Positions 43,115 through 52,344 of a stretch of 64,000 bases of DNA are shown one piece after another. Location of the stretch: NCBI RefSeq assembly GCF_030518235.1, contig NZ_JAULSA010000003.1, positions 1-64,000 on the forward strand. The letters are read 5' to 3'. Within the stretch, counting starts at the first letter, position 1; every line of letters begins with the position of its first letter. The position numbers were made by a program, and so were the translations under genes. The notes under the pieces were generated by a model. It was not told where the DNA came from. It saw nothing but the letters and a program-made list of their open reading frames with translations, and made no database searches. This DNA comes from Saccharibacillus sp. CPCC 101409. GTDB taxonomy: Bacteria > Bacillota > Bacilli > Paenibacillales > Paenibacillaceae.

Positions 43115-43786
43115 ATGCAAATTTGTTCATTGAATATCGGGAAAATCGAATGTTTTGAATATGAAGGGAAACAGGTTTTATCCGCGATCACGAAAAAGTC
43201 GACAAAAAAACAAGTGTTTTTATCCGCTCTTGGTTTTCAAGGCGACGAACAAGCCAATAAGATTAGACACGGTGGATCGGATAAAGCCGTTTGTGCATAT
43301 CCAGTTGAATATTATCGGGATTGGGAACGGGAATTGGAACGGGAACTTCCTTTCGGCTCATTCGGAGAAAACCTTACGGTACAAGGAATGAGAGAGTCTG
43401 AAGTGCATGTTGGCGATATTTTCGATTGGGGCGATACGAAGCTTGAGGTGACTCAACCGCGCCCCCCTTGTCATAAGCTGGCCAAAAAATTCAATTATCC
43501 GCGGCTCCCGGTTCTTTTTCAAGAACTGGGACGAACGGGGTTTTTAATGCGTGTTCTTCAGGAAGGGTGGGTAAGTATCGAAAGTCCCGTTGTTCGTTCT
43601 TATGCTCACCCTGCCGCAATTTCTATTGAAGCAATTAATGAAGCTCTTTATACGGATATTCCAAACAAAGAATTGCTGATGAACATTTTGAAGTTGGAAG
43701 CCTTATCTCCGAGTGTCGTAACGACTTTTAAATTGAGATTAGCAGGACATCGCGACGATTCGTCAAATAGACTTCATGGTATGTAA
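43115..43786 (+). CDS. MOSC-domain protein (YiiM-like)
   Basis: 223 aa. MOSC signatures: GFQGDEQANKIRHGGSDKAVCAYP, FGENLTVQGM, VGDIFDWGDTKLEVTQPRPPCHKL with the conserved Cys, followed by a C-terminal YiiM-type helical extension. MOSC proteins carry molybdenum cofactor or sulfur in reductases such as YiiM. It is the last gene of the operon, 17 bp after the transporter; its role in peptide maturation is unclear and might be redox or detoxification. Confidence 0.85.
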   Translation: MQICSLNIGKIECFEYEGKQVLSAITKKSTKKQVFLSALGFQGDEQANKIRHGGSDKAVCAYPVEYYRDWERELERELPFGSFGENLTVQGMRESEVHVGDIFDWGDTKLEVTQPRPPCHKLAKKFNYPRLPVLFQELGRTGFLMRVLQEGWVSIESPVVRSYAHPAAISIEAINEALYTDIPNKELLMNILKLEALSPSVVTTFKLRLAGHRDDSSNRLHGM

Positions 43787-44036
43787 GTCGAGCTGAAAAA
43801 AGATTTTTTAATTTAGGCCTTGTACGCAAACTTAGCGACGTACATCTTTAGCTACCTTTTCGTCCTCCTCTATGTCATATTTCCTTAACGGGAACGAAAA
43901 TTCAGCTAAATCTACGTTCTTCGGAGTTTTCGTACACGCCCTCACAAAATTTAAGTGCAATAGGCAGAATTTTTTTAAATAAATCTCAAAAAGATGGAGT
44001 AGATAAATATCTCTAATAAGCAAAGGAGCAACCCCC

Positions 44037-44447
44037 ATGAAAACCCACAACTACTACGACACGTTTATCGCAGTTGCCGAGGACTGTCCCGCAGCCCAAG
44101 CCGAAGTCCCCAAAGCCAAAGGCGCATCCAAAAGCATAGCCGTCCTCCAGTACGAGATGATCGCCGATCACCCGTACCGGTATACGCAGGAAGATGTGCT
44201 GTTCGAGGTGCATGCGATTCGGAGCGAAATTGCCGAAGAGCAGAAAGGAGCGGCGCGGGAAGCTTTTTTCGCCAAAGGACAGCCCTGTCTGCGCACGTCC
44301 TCGCTGTGCAAGCGTTACGGCTGGGGCATTCATCACGACACCGACGGCAAGGTGGCTTTGTATGCGGTCGAATCGGAGGCTTATGCAGCGTTCAGCCGCG
44401 ATAAAAAGTTAAAACAACTCAAAGCGATGCGCTCCAATCGGGCCTAG
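44037..44447 (+). CDS. DUF6157-like protein
   Basis: 136 aa; MKTHNYYDTFIAVAEDCPAA, SKSIAVLQYEMIADHPYRYT and the C-terminal YGWGIHHDTDGKVALYAVES fit a widespread uncharacterised family I recall as DUF6157. Function unknown. GC returns toward the core value here, marking the right side of the RiPP insertion. The preceding 250 bp (43787-44036) hold no gene I can support. Confidence 0.75.
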   Translation: MKTHNYYDTFIAVAEDCPAAQAEVPKAKGASKSIAVLQYEMIADHPYRYTQEDVLFEVHAIRSEIAEEQKGAAREAFFAKGQPCLRTSSLCKRYGWGIHHDTDGKVALYAVESEAYAAFSRDKKLKQLKAMRSNRA

Positions 44448-44601
44448 ACTATTATGAGCAATCTATGGATTCGCCTTTCCTCTACAAATCATTTGTACTC
44501 CCTCCCAATCAGTGTTACTCTGAAACCCGGCAGCCTTAACTTCACTCACTGCCCTATACCCCACAATACCCGCCTTCACGGCGCTCAAGAAAGGTAACAC
44601 C

Positions 44602-46341
44602 ATGATCAAAGTAGACAATCTCTCTTTCTCTTTCCCGCAAAAAGAACTCTATACCGGCATTTCTTTCATCCTCGAAGAAGGTCAGCACTGCGCGTTCATC
44701 GGCACCAGCGGAAGCGGGAAAAGCACGCTGATCGAGATGCTGACGGACCCGGAAAAGTATTTGTTCGAAGGCAAGCTTGAGATCGACCCGGACTGCAAGA
44801 TCGGATACGTCAGCCAGTTCTCGCAGGTGGACAAAGCGGCGGAAACGACTGTTTTTGAATATATCGCGGAAGACTTTATCAAGATCCAGGACGAAATCAA
44901 CGAACTGTATGCCGAGATGGCGACCGCTTCGGATATGGATGTGCTGATGGACAAGGTTCAATCGGCGCTGGACGCACTCGATGCGATCGGCGGGGACGAT
45001 TACGAAAGTATCATTCATAAGCAGCTCAATCTCGCCAACCTGATGAAGCTCAAAGACGTTAGCATATCCGCTTTGAGCGGCGGGGAGTTCAAGCTGATTC
45101 AAGTGATGAAAGAAATGCTCGGCAGCCCGGACCTGCTGATCATGGACGAGCCGGATGTGTTTTTGGATTTTGAAAATCTCAACGCGCTCAAGAAACTCAT
45201 CAATTCCCACAAAGGCATGCTGCTGGTCGTCACGCACAACCGCTATCTGCTGAACCACTGCTTCAACAAGATCATCCACCTCGAAAACACGGAGATCCAG
45301 GAATTCGACGGGCGGTATATCGATTACAACTTCTCGCTGCTCCAGACCAAGATCGAGCTGCAGGAGATCGCGGTCGGCGAAGCGGAAGAAATCGAGCGCT
45401 ACGATCACCTCATCGACAACCTGAGAGAGCTCGCAACGAACGTGGCGGATCCGTCCAAAGGCCGTGCGCTCAAAGCCCGGGTGAAGTTCCAGGAAAGACT
45501 GGAAGCCCGCCGGATCAAAGCGCCGTTTGTCGCGATCAAGCAGCCGAATATTCGTTTTGACATGGATCATGAAGCGGAAGACCGCATCGTGGTAAAAGTG
45601 GAGAACTACAGCGCCGCCTTCGACGAACTGCTTCTGCGCGATGTGAATTTCGAGCTCGGATCTACGGATAAAGTCGCGATCATCGGCCCGAACGGCACGG
45701 GGAAAACGACGTTGCTCCGCGATATTTTCAAAAACAACCGTGACTCTATCGCCATCAACGCGGATACGAAAGTGACTTATTTATCGCAGCTTCAAGGCGA
45801 AACGCTCACCGATTCCAATACGATCCTGAGCGAATTCATCGACGCCGGGTTCAACACGTACGATGAGATCCGGGCGCATCTGGCAAATTACGGCTTCGAA
45901 GGCGAGATCCTGGAGCAGAAGATCGGATCGTTATCCGGCGGCGAGAAAAATATGCTGCAGTTGGCCAAAGTCGCGGGCAGTCAGGCCGATCTGCTGCTTC
46001 TGGACGAACCGACCAGTCATTTGGACCTGTATACGCAGATCGCGCTGGAGAAAGCTATTCAAGACTACAAAGGCGCGATCCTCATGATTTCCCACGATTT
46101 CTATTCGGTGGTGAACGGTATGGATTACGTGCTAATCATCGACGACAAAACGATTCGAAAAATGAGCATGCGCAAATTCAGACAAATGATCTACGCCAGC
46201 CATTTCGATAAAGACTATCTGGAAAACGAACAGAAGAAAAAAGCCGTTGAAATGCAGATCGAACTGGCTTTGAAAAATACGGACTTTGAAACGGCAAAAG
46301 GTCTGGTCGACGAGCTGGAAGAGATCATCAAGCTGCTTTAG
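44602..46341 (+). CDS. ABC-F family ATPase
   Basis: 579 aa with two ATP-binding cassettes and no membrane segments: Walker A GTSGSGKST and signature LSGGE in the first half with Walker B LLIMDEPD; Walker A GPNGTGKTT, LSGGE and LLLLDEPTSHLD in the second. ABC-F proteins act on the ribosome, as translation factors or antibiotic-resistance proteins. The first Walker B is followed by Asp-Val rather than Thr-Ser, a small deviation. A 275 bp stretch of this gene recurs as a decayed copy at 57384-57658. Confidence 0.9.
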   Translation: MIKVDNLSFSFPQKELYTGISFILEEGQHCAFIGTSGSGKSTLIEMLTDPEKYLFEGKLEIDPDCKIGYVSQFSQVDKAAETTVFEYIAEDFIKIQDEINELYAEMATASDMDVLMDKVQSALDALDAIGGDDYESIIHKQLNLANLMKLKDVSISALSGGEFKLIQVMKEMLGSPDLLIMDEPDVFLDFENLNALKKLINSHKGMLLVVTHNRYLLNHCFNKIIHLENTEIQEFDGRYIDYNFSLLQTKIELQEIAVGEAEEIERYDHLIDNLRELATNVADPSKGRALKARVKFQERLEARRIKAPFVAIKQPNIRFDMDHEAEDRIVVKVENYSAAFDELLLRDVNFELGSTDKVAIIGPNGTGKTTLLRDIFKNNRDSIAINADTKVTYLSQLQGETLTDSNTILSEFIDAGFNTYDEIRAHLANYGFEGEILEQKIGSLSGGEKNMLQLAKVAGSQADLLLLDEPTSHLDLYTQIALEKAIQDYKGAILMISHDFYSVVNGMDYVLIIDDKTIRKMSMRKFRQMIYASHFDKDYLENEQKKKAVEMQIELALKNTDFETAKGLVDELEEIIKLL

Positions 46342-46402
46342 ACGACAGGCGGACGATCGACGACAACAGCATGATAACGGCGGCAAAAGGCCAAACAAGA
46401 TC

Positions 46403-46440
46403 AAAAAAGACACTGAGCATAAAACTCTCAGTGTCTTTTT
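46403..46440. terminator. Terminator after the ABC-F gene
   Basis: AAAAAGACACTGAG pairs with CTCAGTGTCTTTTT (46427-46440) around a short loop; potentially bidirectional. Confidence 0.85.
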
Positions 46441-46612
46441 CTTGTATGCTTATTGAATTCAGTATGGGCTGTTATAATTTATTAAGACAACAGCCCTTAT
46501 ATTATAGGGGACTTTTGTTTTATTCCATTACTAACCAAAAATTCGCTGATAGAGTAATAGGGTGTACTGTATTTAAATAAAGTCAACACGCTTAACTACG
46601 GAGGAATAGCTG

Positions 46613-48523
46613 ATGGAGAATGATATTCATGCTTTGCTAGAAATCGGAGAAAACCAGGAGATTGAATTTAAGGGTGCGGGTGGTGGCCTTCCTAAAAATG
46701 TGTGGGATACCTATTCTTCTTTTGCAAATACGAACGGTGGCGTCATTATATTAGGAATTGAAGAAAAGGGAGATGCTTTAACGGTAGTAGAGATCGATGT
46801 AGATCAGCTTCTAAAAAATCTTTGGAGTACTCTGAATAATTCACAAAAGATCAGTCGGAATATTCTTACTGAAGACGATGTTCAGGTTTTGGAATATAGT
46901 CAAAAGAAGATTATAAAAATTTCAGTTCGTCGTGCTTATCGAGATGAAAAGCCTATTTATATTGGTTTTAGCCCGCTAACAGGCTCTTATAAGCGGAATT
47001 ATGAAGGTGATTATAAATGTACGGAACGTGAAGTGCGGGCTATGCTTGCCGATCAGTCCGATGAAACTCAAGATCGCAAGATCCTTGAAGATTTTACAAT
47101 CGAAGATCTTGATATTGAATCTGTAAATGGCTACCCTTCACGTTTAGCAGCTTTAAAACCTCATCATCCTTTTCTCGCTAAGAAAATTCCAAATTTTCTG
47201 ATTGAGATTGGAGCATGGGGGAGAAATCGCCAGAGTAAAAAAGAGGGACTAACAGCAGCGGGGCTACTCATGTTTGGCAAAGAGCGGGCAATTACCGACG
47301 AATTTCCTCAATACTTTTTGGATTACCGAGAATATTCTAGAAATGAAGCCTCTAATCGATGGTCTCATCGAATTGTTTCTAATGACGGTACTTGGGCAGG
47401 GAATATTTATGAGTTCTTTTTCAAAGTGATTAATCGTCTAACCGAAGATTTGAATATTCCTTTCCGTACAGTTGATTTGCTGCGACAACAGGATACGAAT
47501 GTACACATAGCTCTGCGTGAAGCATTGGCAAATACACTGCTGCATGCTGATTTCTATGGGGATAGAGGAATTGTAATTGAAAAATATCCGACAAGCTTTC
47601 AGTTTTCCAATCCAGGAAGCATGCGGGTTTCAGTTAGACAGGCTATGGAAGGTGGGGTAAGCGATCCGAGAAACGCCAGCTTATTTAAAATGTTTTCGTT
47701 AATCGGTTTAGGTGAACGTGCCGGTTCAGGAATACCTGCAATTGTCCAAGCGTGGAATGAACAGCATTGGCGAATTCCTGAGATCAAAGAAGAAGTTCAA
47801 CCTGACAGAACAACTCTGATTTTGCTTAGCATGTCCTTATTGCCTGAAGAGAGTGTAAGCTTCTTAAAAAGCCGTTTAAAAGAACGCTATGAATCTCTGG
47901 AAAAGGAACATATATTGGCTCTAGTTACCGCTCATCAAGAAAAATCAGTCACGAATAAACGGCTTCAAGTTCTACTCGATCAAAACTCGCAAAAATTGAA
48001 TAAACTCCTTTCTTTCTTGGTGGAACAAGGGCTGCTGCTGCCTCAAGGCAAAAGTAGATGGATGAGTTACGTATTATCTGATCTGTTTAAGGTGCAAATT
48101 CAACATAGTGAAGATATAGTCCAACATAACGACGAATTAATTCAACATAATGAGGATCTAACCCCACATAATAATGAACGAGTTCAACATAAGGAGGACT
48201 CAACCCAACATAACGGCGAATCAGTTCAACATACGGAAGAACCAACTCAACATTATGTATCGGAAGATTCAATGCTGCAATCTATCGCTATCAGAGTTAA
48301 CACGAGAAAAAGAGTCACCGGTTCTGAAATGATGGGGGTCATTCTGGAATTATGTAAGGTCAGAGCTCTTGATATTCGGACAATTGCGACGCTCATTAAT
48401 AGAGGGGAGGCTACAATATATAATCATTACCTGATGAAGCTTGTGCGAGAACAGAGATTGATTAGAATTTATGACAAAAAAAATAGTGCTTGGGTTTATG
48501 CTGTACCTGCAGAAGAAAGTTGA
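46613..48523 (+). CDS. AlbA_2/Schlafen-domain ATP-binding regulator
   Basis: 636 aa. N-terminal AlbA_2 (Schlafen-like) domain with ENQEIEFKGAGG and SFANTNGGVIILGIEE (about 10-55), a C-terminal-HATPase-like region (REALANTLLHADFYG, VEKYPTSFQFSNPGS) near 300-340, and winged-helix segments at the end. In the middle (about 497-545) lies a tandem heptapeptide, QHxxExx, encoded by a 21 bp repeat. Proteins of this type act as transcription regulators or are associated with defence islands. AT-rich compared with its neighbours. Confidence 0.8.
   Translation: MENDIHALLEIGENQEIEFKGAGGGLPKNVWDTYSSFANTNGGVIILGIEEKGDALTVVEIDVDQLLKNLWSTLNNSQKISRNILTEDDVQVLEYSQKKIIKISVRRAYRDEKPIYIGFSPLTGSYKRNYEGDYKCTEREVRAMLADQSDETQDRKILEDFTIEDLDIESVNGYPSRLAALKPHHPFLAKKIPNFLIEIGAWGRNRQSKKEGLTAAGLLMFGKERAITDEFPQYFLDYREYSRNEASNRWSHRIVSNDGTWAGNIYEFFFKVINRLTEDLNIPFRTVDLLRQQDTNVHIALREALANTLLHADFYGDRGIVIEKYPTSFQFSNPGSMRVSVRQAMEGGVSDPRNASLFKMFSLIGLGERAGSGIPAIVQAWNEQHWRIPEIKEEVQPDRTTLILLSMSLLPEESVSFLKSRLKERYESLEKEHILALVTAHQEKSVTNKRLQVLLDQNSQKLNKLLSFLVEQGLLLPQGKSRWMSYVLSDLFKVQIQHSEDIVQHNDELIQHNEDLTPHNNERVQHKEDSTQHNGESVQHTEEPTQHYVSEDSMLQSIAIRVNTRKRVTGSEMMGVILELCKVRALDIRTIATLINRGEATIYNHYLMKLVREQRLIRIYDKKNSAWVYAVPAEES
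48101..48247 (+). repeat. 21 bp in-frame minisatellite, seven units
   Basis: Seven consecutive 21 bp units, each beginning CAACATA or a one-base variant (CCACATA, unit 4), start at 48101, 48122, 48143, 48164, 48185, 48206 and 48227, and a partial eighth at 48248. Each encodes a heptapeptide such as QHNDELI. Length changes would stay in frame and vary the linker of the Schlafen-like protein. Confidence 0.9.
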
Positions 48524-48589
48524 TTCCGATAGCTTGCCTAACACGTAAAAGTAAGCTGTTTCGAGCATGGTAAATACTTTGTATTAAAA

Positions 48590-48621
48590 AAAGGAGGAAC
48601 TTCGCCTGAAGTTCCTCCTTT
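48590..48621. terminator. Bidirectional terminator
   Basis: Perfect 14 bp stem AAAGGAGGAACTTC (48590-48603) with 48608-48621 and a GCCT loop, between the convergent Schlafen-like gene and the phosphotransferase pseudogene. Confidence 0.85.
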
Positions 48622-48664
48622 GAATGGTTGTTCTGGTGTTAATTCCAGCCGCCTTCCCCCAAAT

Positions 48665-49682
48665 TCAGCTTTTGCTCCCGACACTTTTCATTTCATGAAT
48701 TTTTTCGAGCGCCCGAACCGCATTTTTCTTACCCCGGTCGTCCTCCGCCCGGAGATAGCTTCCCACAAGCCGATAACCGAATACCAGAAGAATCATCTCG
48801 TACACGCAGTGATCTTCGATATAAGGAATCTGTGCTTCTTCCGAAAAACCTTTGTGATACGCGGGAACGCATCTCCGGTAGTATTCGACCATATGCTCGG
48901 GGTCCGTCTCGTCCGCGATCAGGCTGGCGAGATCCTCGCCCGCGCGGCCCCATCCGGCCGTATCCCAGTCGATGAGCGCGATTGTGCCGCCCGCATGGAT
49001 CAGGTTGGCCGACCAGAAGTCGCGATGGCACAGCACGAGCGGCAGGCTTTCGATCCGGGCAAAGATCTCGTCCGAACGTTCGTCGATTTCGATCAGCATG
49101 TCTTTCAGGCGCTGCGGAAATTCGCACGCGTCCGAGCGGATATAATCGCGGCCGGCCGGCCAGGAGCGATAATGCGCATCGTTTTTTTTCATAAAATCCG
49201 TCGAACTCAGGTTGGTCAGGCTTCGCAAAACGTCGGGCCGCTCCGCAATACAGCCTGCCCTGATAACGTCCCCACGCCAACGCGGCATGCTCGTACATGG
49301 ATACCGTCAGCTCCGCACCGGCTGCGCCGTCGATGTATTCCAGCCACAGGTGAAATTCGTTTTCTTCGGCGTTCATCTCGGCACGATAGCAGATCGGCCA
49401 GCGTAAATCGTCCCCAAACGTTTCTTCCAGGCCGGACGCATACAGGTCGTATTCGCGCCGCCAAGACTCCGGATCGCCATAGCGTTCCCATTTCTTTTGC
49501 GTTTTCAGTACCAGCCGATAAAGCAATCTTTCGCTATCCGCCGTTTCGGCCGTGCCGGTTAACAGGTGCACGCTCGCTACGGTTCCGCCCTGCAAAGGTA
49601 CGGTCTGGCAGTCGGCGGCGATCACGTCTTTCTTAAACTGCCGGCTCAAGACGTCGCGCAGCGTTTCGGGATTCGTGTTCAT
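48665..49682 (-). pseudogene. Aminoglycoside phosphotransferase-family gene with a frameshift
   Basis: The N-terminal part (from ATG 49682, MNTNPETLRDVLSRQFKKD) and the C-terminal part (kinase core VLCHRDFWSANLIHAGGTIALIDWDTAGWG) are in different frames. The frames meet near 49247-49250: removing one T on the coding strand restores GRLYAERPDVLRSLTNLSS and a normal 338 aa APH/choline-kinase-type protein. So it is either a recent one-base insertion, a sequencing error, or a phase-variable site. The ATG overlaps the rsgA stop codon (ATGA) with GGAGG upstream, so it is co-translated with rsgA. Confidence 0.85.
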
Positions 49683-50716
49683 TTTCGTTTTCCTCCGTTT
49701 TTCTTCGCTTGTTTGTTCGGGCCGGCCGCCGTTTTGTTCCGGACGTATTCGCTCTCCTGCCGCTGGGCCAGATAACGCTCCCACCGTTCATTCGGCAGCG
49801 AACCGTCGGCAAGCGCGGCGCGAACGGCGCAGCCCGGTTCGGTCCGGTGTCGGCAGTCCGCGAAGCGGCACCGGGCAAACAGAGCTTCCACATCGGCAAA
49901 GCTTGCGCTTATGCTGTCTTCGGCGTCGAAAAGCCCGAGTTCGCGCATACCCGGCGTATCGATGACCATCGCGCCGGAAGGAAGCATGAACAGCTGGCGG
50001 TGCGTCGTCGTATGCCGGCCGCGGCTGTCGTTTTCCCGGATATCCTGCACTTTCATGACATCCTGGCGCATCAGGGCGTTGAGCAGGGACGATTTGCCGA
50101 CGCCGGACATGCCGAGGAACACGACGGTTTTGCCGGGCGCCAGATAAGGAGAGAGTTCGCTCAGTCCCAGGCCCGAATGACTGGAGATGACATGGACCGG
50201 CACCCCGGGAATACTTTGCGTCACTTCCCCCAGCGGGAGACTGTAATCTTGCACCAGATCGGCTTTGGACAGAAGCACAACCGGACGGCCGCCGCTCCGC
50301 TCGGCCTGCGTTACATACCGCAGGATGCGGGCCGCGCTGAGATCCCGGTTCAGGGAAGACAGAATGAACACGTAATCGAAGTTGGTCGCGACCACCTGTT
50401 CCAGCAGCGTTTTGGCGTAGCCCACGGCATGCCCGGAGTAATCGGCGCGCGAGAATTTGGACCGCCGGGGCAGGACCTCGACGATCCGGGAAGATCCGTG
50501 TTCGTTATAACGAAGATGCACGAAATCGCCGACGCACGGAAAGTCCGCGCGCGTTTCCGCACGGTGATAGAACGTGCCTTTGAGCGCCGCCGTAACTTCG
50601 CCGCGCTCGGTCGCGATGGTGAAAATTTCCCGTCGAAGCTCGGTCACCCTGCCGGGAAGCAGTCCTTCAGGTACGGCTTTTGTTTCGATGTATCCGTATG
50701 TTTTTAAATCCGTCAT
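49679..50716 (-). CDS. rsgA: Ribosome small-subunit-dependent GTPase RsgA (paralogue)
   Basis: 345 aa. An N-terminal OB fold, then a circularly permuted GTPase: SKADL (G4) precedes GMSGVGKSSLLN (G1) and DTPGMRELGL (G3), and a C-terminal zinc finger with CRFADCRHRTEPGC. RsgA promotes late maturation of the 30S subunit. The start ATG (MTDLKTYGY) is preferred over upstream in-frame ATGs. It is linked to a phosphotransferase gene rather than to the usual serine/threonine kinase region, so it is probably a second, context-specific copy. A large hairpin lies in its leader. Confidence 0.9.
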   Translation of the reverse strand: MTDLKTYGYIETKAVPEGLLPGRVTELRREIFTIATERGEVTAALKGTFYHRAETRADFPCVGDFVHLRYNEHGSSRIVEVLPRRSKFSRADYSGHAVGYAKTLLEQVVATNFDYVFILSSLNRDLSAARILRYVTQAERSGGRPVVLLSKADLVQDYSLPLGEVTQSIPGVPVHVISSHSGLGLSELSPYLAPGKTVVFLGMSGVGKSSLLNALMRQDVMKVQDIRENDSRGRHTTTHRQLFMLPSGAMVIDTPGMRELGLFDAEDSISASFADVEALFARCRFADCRHRTEPGCAVRAALADGSLPNERWERYLAQRQESEYVRNKTAAGPNKQAKKNGGKRK

Positions 50717-50759
50717 GGTTGTGTGGTTAGCTCCTTTAATGTTGTTTTTGGACGCAAAA

Positions 50760-50805
50760 ATGCCGCGGGCAAGCAGCCTCTGAAGAAGCTGCTGCCGCGC
50801 GGCAT
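50760..50805. terminator. Hairpin in the rsgA leader, possible attenuator
   Basis: ATGCCGCGGGCAAGCAGC (50760-50777) pairs at 16 of 18 positions with 50788-50805; on the minus strand it is followed by ATTTTTG, and on the plus strand by TAAAAA. It is 44 bp upstream of the rsgA ATG, so it may attenuate rsgA transcription or terminate an unrelated transcript. Confidence 0.55.
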
Positions 50806-51243
50806 AAAAACGCCAAAAAGATACGACCTTGTATCGTATCCCGCAAACAGCAATATTCACGAAAGGGTACTGGAGAGGGCACAGCAAATAAAACGGACGC
50901 GGTCCGTGCTTTTTCGCTTATGCCGGCTATGCGGTTTTAAGAAGAAACCACCTGATAAGTAGCTGCCATTATAATCCTCTCCTTTCGCGTTACAGGAACT
51001 CGCCTGGCTCCGACTTGGACCCAAGCTGTTTATAACGTACTCTTTTCCCCGGAAAAGAGCAATGCCTGTTCGTCTCAAAACCGTTCTGGTGACGGGCGTG
51101 CCCGGGACTTTGGGCGACCGGATCGCGGCCGGATTCCCGGCTATCACTCAACCATATGACTAGACATGCTTTTTTCGTATGACCGGAATCCTGCTCGGTT
51201 GTGGTATACTCATTAGAACCAAAATCCAGAAGGAGCAACCGAT
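50806..51243. other. Intergenic region between rsgA and the MetE-like gene
   Basis: Over 430 bp without a supported gene. An extended -10 (TGGTATACT, TATACT at 51205-51210) precedes the MetE-like gene. I looked for a SAM (S-box) riboswitch, common before such genes in Bacillales, and did not find one on the plus strand. Confidence 0.4.
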
Positions 51244-52329
51244 ATGATCCCTTTCAGACACGACCATGTAGGCAGTTTTTTACGCCCTGCGAACTTGACT
51301 CAGGCGCGCGAACAGTATAAATCGGGCAGTATCACGCATGAAGAATTGAGAGCGGTGGAAGATCAGGAGATCATCCGCATCATCGAAAAGCAGAAAGAAA
51401 ACGGCGTGCTCGGGGTGACGGACGGCGAACTGCGCAGAAGCTGGTGGCATTTTGACTTCCTGGGCGGTCTGGACGGCGTCGAGTTGTTGCAGCAGATCGA
51501 CGGTCCGCAGTTCCACAATATGCAGACGCGCAAAGGCGGAATCCGCGTGGTCGGCAAAGTCGATTTCTCGACGCATCCTTTCGTGGAAGACTTCAAATTC
51601 GTGCAGCAGCATGCGGGCGATACGGTAGCGAAACAGACCATTCCGAGTCCGAATATGCTGTTGTATCGCTTGGAAAACGGCGCTAACGTCTACACGGATC
51701 GCGAGCAGTTCCTTCAGGACACGATCGCGGCGTATCAAAAAGCGATCCAAGCTTTCTACGACGCGGGCTGCCGCTACCTGCAATTGGACGATACCGCCTG
51801 GGCGGATCTGTTCTCGGACGCCGGTCACGACAAGCTGCGCGCCAAAGGTCTGGAACCGGCGGAAGAGCTGCAAACGATGCAGCGCATGATTAACGAATCG
51901 TTGGCGCACAAACCGGCCGATCTGGTCGTCACGATGCATATTTGCCGCGGTAACTATAAATCGAACTATTTTTCCACGGGCGGTTACGATTACGCTTCCG
52001 AGGTGATCTTCGGCGGCTTGGACGTGGACGGACTGTTCCTGGAATTCGACGACGAGCGTTCGGGCAGTTTCGAATCGTTGAAGCACGTTAATCGCAAAGA
52101 TTTGAAGATCGTGCTCGGTCTGCTGACATCCAAAACAGGCGAGCTGGAGGATAAAGAGCAAATCAAAGCCCGGATCGCCGAAGCGGCGACATATGTCCCT
52201 CTCGAACAGCTTTGCCTCAGCCCGCAGTGCGGATTTTCGTCCACGGAAGAAGGCAATATTTTGACGGAAGAGCAACAATGGCGCAAGCTTCGCTATGTCA
52301 AAGAAATTGCAGACGAAGTGTGGGTTTAA
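51244..52329 (+). CDS. MetE-C-terminal-like methyltransferase (YxjG/YxjH type)
   Basis: 361 aa, equivalent to the catalytic C-terminal half of cobalamin-independent methionine synthase. Zinc-ligand candidates are His and Cys of MHICRGN, Glu in LFLEFDDE, and Cys of SPQCGFSS. Family members such as YxjG/YxjH in Bacillus transfer methyl groups to homocysteine or related thiols. ATG behind AGAAGGAGCAACCGAT. It forms an operon with an aldehyde dehydrogenase 15 bp downstream, a pairing that points to a catabolic or thiol-linked pathway rather than core methionine synthesis. Confidence 0.88.
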   Translation: MIPFRHDHVGSFLRPANLTQAREQYKSGSITHEELRAVEDQEIIRIIEKQKENGVLGVTDGELRRSWWHFDFLGGLDGVELLQQIDGPQFHNMQTRKGGIRVVGKVDFSTHPFVEDFKFVQQHAGDTVAKQTIPSPNMLLYRLENGANVYTDREQFLQDTIAAYQKAIQAFYDAGCRYLQLDDTAWADLFSDAGHDKLRAKGLEPAEELQTMQRMINESLAHKPADLVVTMHICRGNYKSNYFSTGGYDYASEVIFGGLDVDGLFLEFDDERSGSFESLKHVNRKDLKIVLGLLTSKTGELEDKEQIKARIAEAATYVPLEQLCLSPQCGFSSTEEGNILTEEQQWRKLRYVKEIADEVWV

Positions 52330-52344
52330 GAGAGGGGATATCTT

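Noticed and set aside
43787-44036. Third att-like site that would make the RiPP region a second tandem cassette
   Set aside because: I found no TATCATAA-type core at the right side of the RiPP locus, so a tandem cassette is not supported although its base composition differs from the core.
43832-44050. 72-codon minus-strand frame
   Set aside because: Its C-terminal third looks protein-like, but there is no start with a ribosome-binding site and the N-terminal part is antisense to the DUF6157-like gene's leader; at most a remnant.
48101-48260. CRISPR-like array
   Set aside because: The 21 bp units are contiguous without spacers and in frame, so it is a coding minisatellite. No CRISPR array was seen in the window.
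50857-51243. SAM (S-box) or other riboswitch before the MetE-like gene
   Set aside because: The conserved S-box elements were not found on the plus strand; only an extended -10 promoter is visible.
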